In this document: positions 61,465 to 64,000 of the stretch, one piece after another
Layout: each line of letters opens with the position of its first letter
How positions within the stretch are numbered: position 1 is the stretch's first letter
NCBI RefSeq assembly: GCF_012911015.1
Contig: NZ_WVVV01000010.1
Coordinates: 62,001-126,000 of the forward strand
DNA length: 64,000 bases
Direction of reading: 5' to 3'
From: Chelativorans sp. ZYF759
GTDB lineage: Bacteria; Pseudomonadota; Alphaproteobacteria; Rhizobiales; Rhizobiaceae
The notes under the pieces: generated by a model
Seen by the model: only the letters and a program-made list of their open reading frames with translations
Database searches by the model: none
Told to the model about the DNA's origin: nothing
Program-made: the position numbers and the translations under genes

Positions 61465-63273
61465 TCAGGATCGATCCGGGTCGGGATGCGGGCCGGCTGC
61501 CGCTTCCGCGTGCGCCTTTCCGCCCGGCCCGCCCAGCCATGATGCGCGGCGACTGGCATCGCGACGTCGCGGCCAGCCCGTGACCGGCACGTCGATCATG
61601 GCCGGATCGCCGAGACCCGCGACCAGGCAGCGGATCAGTGCCGCCTTCCTGAACGGCCGCACGCCGAGATCGGCATCGAGCCGCTCCGGGGGCACCACAG
61701 GATGCGTTTCTCGCTTGATCTGCGGGATCCAGCCGGGCGGCGCGCCAGCCGGCCGCTCCTCGACATATTCGACGAGCCTTTCGCCGATCAGCACCTTTGA
61801 GACGCGCTCGGCCGTGTCGCCGGCGGCGAGCTTCAGCACCACCTTGATGCCGAAGCGTGCCTCGAGTGCTCTTGCGGTGGTTTCGCCATAGGTCGCGACC
61901 AGCTGTCCCAGATCCTGGACGGCGGCGACGGCCACCACGCCAAACTCCCGTCCGACTGAAAGAAGATTTGGAAGTTTCTGGAGCCGGCCCAACTCAGCGA
62001 ACTCGTCTAGGACCAACGCCAACCTTCGGGTTGGATCGAGGGAGCGACCCGGTGCAAGCACCGTCCCGGCCAACCGCTCGACCAGCAGCGCACCGGCAAG
62101 CGAGGAGAGCGCAGGATACTCCGCTGATTTCTGGATGATGAGCACGGGTGGGAGCTTGGTGCCAGCGTCGAGCCAGTCGCGCACACTGAAGCGGCGTTTT
62201 GCCGGTACGTCCGCCCACGCATCGGCGAGTGGCTTCAGCGATGTGAGGGCAGCTACCCAGAGCGTGATGAGGAGACTCATGCTGGTCCGCTGGACGCCGC
62301 CATCGTCGTCAAAGGCGATCAGTTCGGCGCTCGCGGCCCCGGACCGTTCCAGCGTCTCCCGGAAAATCTCCGGCGATGAGGTCAGGAGCTCGTAGAGCTG
62401 GGCAATCGTCCAGCTCTCGCCATGATCGGCCATCAGCGACATGATGGCATCGGCCCAGAGAGCGCGCGCGCCGTCGGCCCACATGGCGTCGTGTTCGGCG
62501 CCCTTTACCGCAAGTGTCGCGAATTCGAGCGCTGCCGCCCGATCAGATATATCAGCGGCGATATCCCAACCCGCCGAGCGTGCATCATGCGGCGCCCAGA
62601 GAATGAAGCGGTCGGCGGGCAGCCCTTCCAGGAAGTCGCCCTTCACATCATGGATCACTACCCGGTCCCCGCGCTTGATCATCTGTTCAAGCCAGCCGCG
62701 CAGCAGCGCCGTCTTGCCAGACCCCTGCGTGCCGATAGCCAGGATGTTCTGGCTCTCACTGGCGCGGTTCAGCTGGACATGCGGAACGAGCCAGAGGCTG
62801 TCGCGTTCGGGACGGCCAGAGCGGGCGAGGTGCCGGCGCAGGGACTGCCGCCCGTCCCAGTCGTGTCGGAGTTTCCGGCCCCGCAGATGGGTCAGCCGGT
62901 CGCGGTCCGGGGTGGAGAAGGAAATCCGGTCGAGTGCGACCCAGCCGGCCACGATCGCGGCTGCGACGACGATCACAAGCCTCGGCAGGAGGACGCCGAA
63001 TGCAGCCGGGTGGGATATGGATTCGATGATGGCCGAACCCCAGCAGGCCGGGTCCGGCACCCATCCGGAGCCGCACCGGCGTCGGCCGAATTCGACCATC
63101 TCGGTCGCGAAAGAGATCAGCGTGATAGGCAATGGATTGCCCTCGCGATCCAAAATAACGGGGGGCATCAGTTCGAAACAGACAAGCGCAGCAAGGACTA
63201 TGGCACCGGCAGCGGCCGTAATGGCACCGAGCCAGGCCGGCCACGCCGAGTGGCGCTCGAAAAACGGGCTCAT
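61465..63273 (-). CDS. Type IV coupling protein (TraG/TraD-like ATPase)
   Basis: 602 aa. Two N-terminal membrane spans (about residues 12-34 and 95-115), then a type IV secretion DNA-binding ATPase: Walker A AIGTQGSGKTALLRG (179-193), HDVKGDFLEG, RRLALVLDEFAELGRLQKLPNLL as Walker B, VVAVAAVQDLGQLVATYG and LKLAAGDTAERVSKVLIGE. It links the relaxosome to the secretion channel and pumps DNA. Proline-rich C-terminus. Stop overlaps nothing; start overlaps the next gene's stop by 4 bp (ATGA), so these transfer genes form an operon. Confidence 0.92.
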   Translation of the reverse strand: MSPFFERHSAWPAWLGAITAAAGAIVLAALVCFELMPPVILDREGNPLPITLISFATEMVEFGRRRCGSGWVPDPACWGSAIIESISHPAAFGVLLPRLVIVVAAAIVAGWVALDRISFSTPDRDRLTHLRGRKLRHDWDGRQSLRRHLARSGRPERDSLWLVPHVQLNRASESQNILAIGTQGSGKTALLRGWLEQMIKRGDRVVIHDVKGDFLEGLPADRFILWAPHDARSAGWDIAADISDRAAALEFATLAVKGAEHDAMWADGARALWADAIMSLMADHGESWTIAQLYELLTSSPEIFRETLERSGAASAELIAFDDDGGVQRTSMSLLITLWVAALTSLKPLADAWADVPAKRRFSVRDWLDAGTKLPPVLIIQKSAEYPALSSLAGALLVERLAGTVLAPGRSLDPTRRLALVLDEFAELGRLQKLPNLLSVGREFGVVAVAAVQDLGQLVATYGETTARALEARFGIKVVLKLAAGDTAERVSKVLIGERLVEYVEERPAGAPPGWIPQIKRETHPVVPPERLDADLGVRPFRKAALIRCLVAGLGDPAMIDVPVTGWPRRRDASRRASWLGGPGGKAHAEAAAGPHPDPDRS

Positions 63274-63680
63274 GACAACGACCTTTCGATGAGGGGCAGA
63301 ACACGCTCGGTGAGAAGCAGGAACAGGAGGCCGGCGGCCGCAGTACCTGCCCCAGCACGAAGGCCCAACAACGTTCCGGCAATCCCGTAATGGCGCTCGC
63401 TTGTGCGCTGTCCGGTCCAGCCGGCGGCGCCGTAGCGGCCGGCCGTGCGCTGCTGGTTTCGGGTACCGGCGGAAGGTGGGGCGGCGTCGAGGCCCGCTTC
63501 CGGTGCTGCCGACCCGACATGGCGCAGGAAACAGGCGAGGCCCGATCTTCCCAACCGCTCGAGGCGGCGCGGCTCGAAGCTACCGGGGTCGCTTCGAAAA
63601 GCGCTTGCGAGTTCCTCGGCAAGCTCCAGCCGTGCGGCGGCGCCTTCGCTTACCGTTTCGGAAATTGACGAGACGCTCAT
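63270..63680 (-). CDS. Hypothetical transfer-region protein
   Basis: 136 aa from ATG 63680, which has GGAGG 7 nt upstream. Hydrophilic N-terminal helices (ETVSEGAAARLELAEELASAFRSDPGSFEPRRLERLG) and a C-terminal hydrophobic segment (AGTAAAGLLFLLLTERVLPLIERSLS) that could be a membrane anchor. It overlaps both neighbours by 4 bp, placing it in the transfer operon next to the coupling protein. Family not recognised. Confidence 0.7.
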   Translation of the reverse strand: MSVSSISETVSEGAAARLELAEELASAFRSDPGSFEPRRLERLGRSGLACFLRHVGSAAPEAGLDAAPPSAGTRNQQRTAGRYGAAGWTGQRTSERHYGIAGTLLGLRAGAGTAAAGLLFLLLTERVLPLIERSLS

Positions 63681-64000
63681 GCCCGGTCCTCCCGCCCAAA
63701 CGCGATCACCTTCGAAATCCCGTCGAGCATCTCGGACAGCCACGCCGCCACATCGCCGCGCACGATCTTGGCTTCGGGCCTGGGCAGGCCAGTGACCCGC
63801 ATCACGTCGGCCACCTCCAATGCAGCGACGTCGATGGGACGGCAGCCGGCCGCCTCAAATGGTCGCCAGCTTCCCGCCTCGACGAGTGGCATGTGGATCA
63901 GATCCGCCTGCTTAAGGAGCGGCGCGACAATCCTGCGGTGGGTAGCAAGTGCATCGGAGGCCGGATGGAGATCGGCAATCTGCCCGTCGCGCTCGTTTTC
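63677..64000 (-). CDS. Conjugation-region protein, C-terminal fragment (start outside window)
   Basis: 108 codons are visible, open to the right edge, so the N-terminus is missing. It reads NERDGQIADLHPASDAL, THRRIVAPLLKQADLIHMPLVEAGSW, PIDVAALEVADVMRVTGLPRPEAKIVRGDVAAWLSEMLDGISKVIAF. Not recognised. It overlaps the following gene's start by 4 bp, so it is upstream in the same transfer operon. Confidence 0.65.
   Translation of the reverse strand, partial: ENERDGQIADLHPASDALATHRRIVAPLLKQADLIHMPLVEAGSWRPFEAAGCRPIDVAALEVADVMRVTGLPRPEAKIVRGDVAAWLSEMLDGISKVIAFGREDRA

Overview
The window is high-GC alphaproteobacterial DNA. The best fit is the order Hyphomicrobiales (Rhizobiales), probably a Phyllobacteriaceae-like soil or rhizosphere organism. 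This rests on the imuA-imuB-dnaE2 cassette with an alphaproteobacterial LexA box (GAAC-N7-GAAC), the rhizobial-style split urease cluster, the many solute-uptake operons, and the very tight ATGA/GTGA gene overlaps. No rRNA or CRISPR array was seen.

Layout. (1) 1-12.9 kb: a peptide/amine scavenging locus. A partial amidohydrolase and one Dpp-type binding protein lie on the minus strand. Divergent to them is an operon of GntR regulator, second paralogous binding protein, two permeases, SDR dehydrogenase, polysaccharide deacetylase-like enzyme, gamma-glutamyltransferase-like enzyme, two ATPases and RidA. (2) 13.2-18.7 kb: the SOS mutagenesis cassette imuA-imuB-dnaE2, with a perfect LexA box just before imuA. 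(3) 18.7-20.2 kb: a ketosynthase/acyl carrier protein pair (NodE/NodF-like pairing). (4) 20.4-28.3 kb: urease genes ureD, A, J/hupE, B, C, E, F, G. They are interrupted by an antisense secreted protein, a DUF29 protein, a GST and an unknown protein fused into the operon between ureF and ureG. (5) 28.4-34.6 kb: a DHDPS-family aldolase, a DUF2231 membrane protein, two Crp/Fnr regulators, and an AtuA/enoyl-CoA hydratase pair. (6) 34.7-45.7 kb: a LacI-controlled sugar locus (GH43 glycosidase, aldo/keto reductase, Gfo/Idh/MocA dehydrogenase, isomerase/epimerase, CUT1 ABC transporter, D-lyxose isomerase-like protein) with two identical 14-bp operators. (7) 45.8-50.0 kb: a solitary TRAP binding protein with a terminator, a GntR regulator divergent from a MetE-C-like methyltransferase, and a lipoprotein D,D-carboxypeptidase.

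(8) From tRNA-Arg(CCG) at 50.2 kb to the end of the window is the left part of an integrative and conjugative (or mobilizable) element. A large serine recombinase has its last codons inside the 3' end of the tRNA gene. It is followed by a block of unrecognised small genes, a papain-like protein, a cytosine-5 DNA methyltransferase homologue that has lost its catalytic Cys, a MobF/TrwC relaxase-helicase, a TraG/TraD-type coupling ATPase and further transfer genes running off the right edge.

The most unusual content is in 52-58.6 kb of this element, above all the catalytically degenerate methyltransferase, which is divergently transcribed from the papain-like/small-gene block. In the core chromosome, the unknown C-x4-C-x2-H protein coupled to both ureF and ureG is the best candidate for an undescribed accessory of a known pathway. 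All functional calls come from reading motifs and context; no database searches were run.
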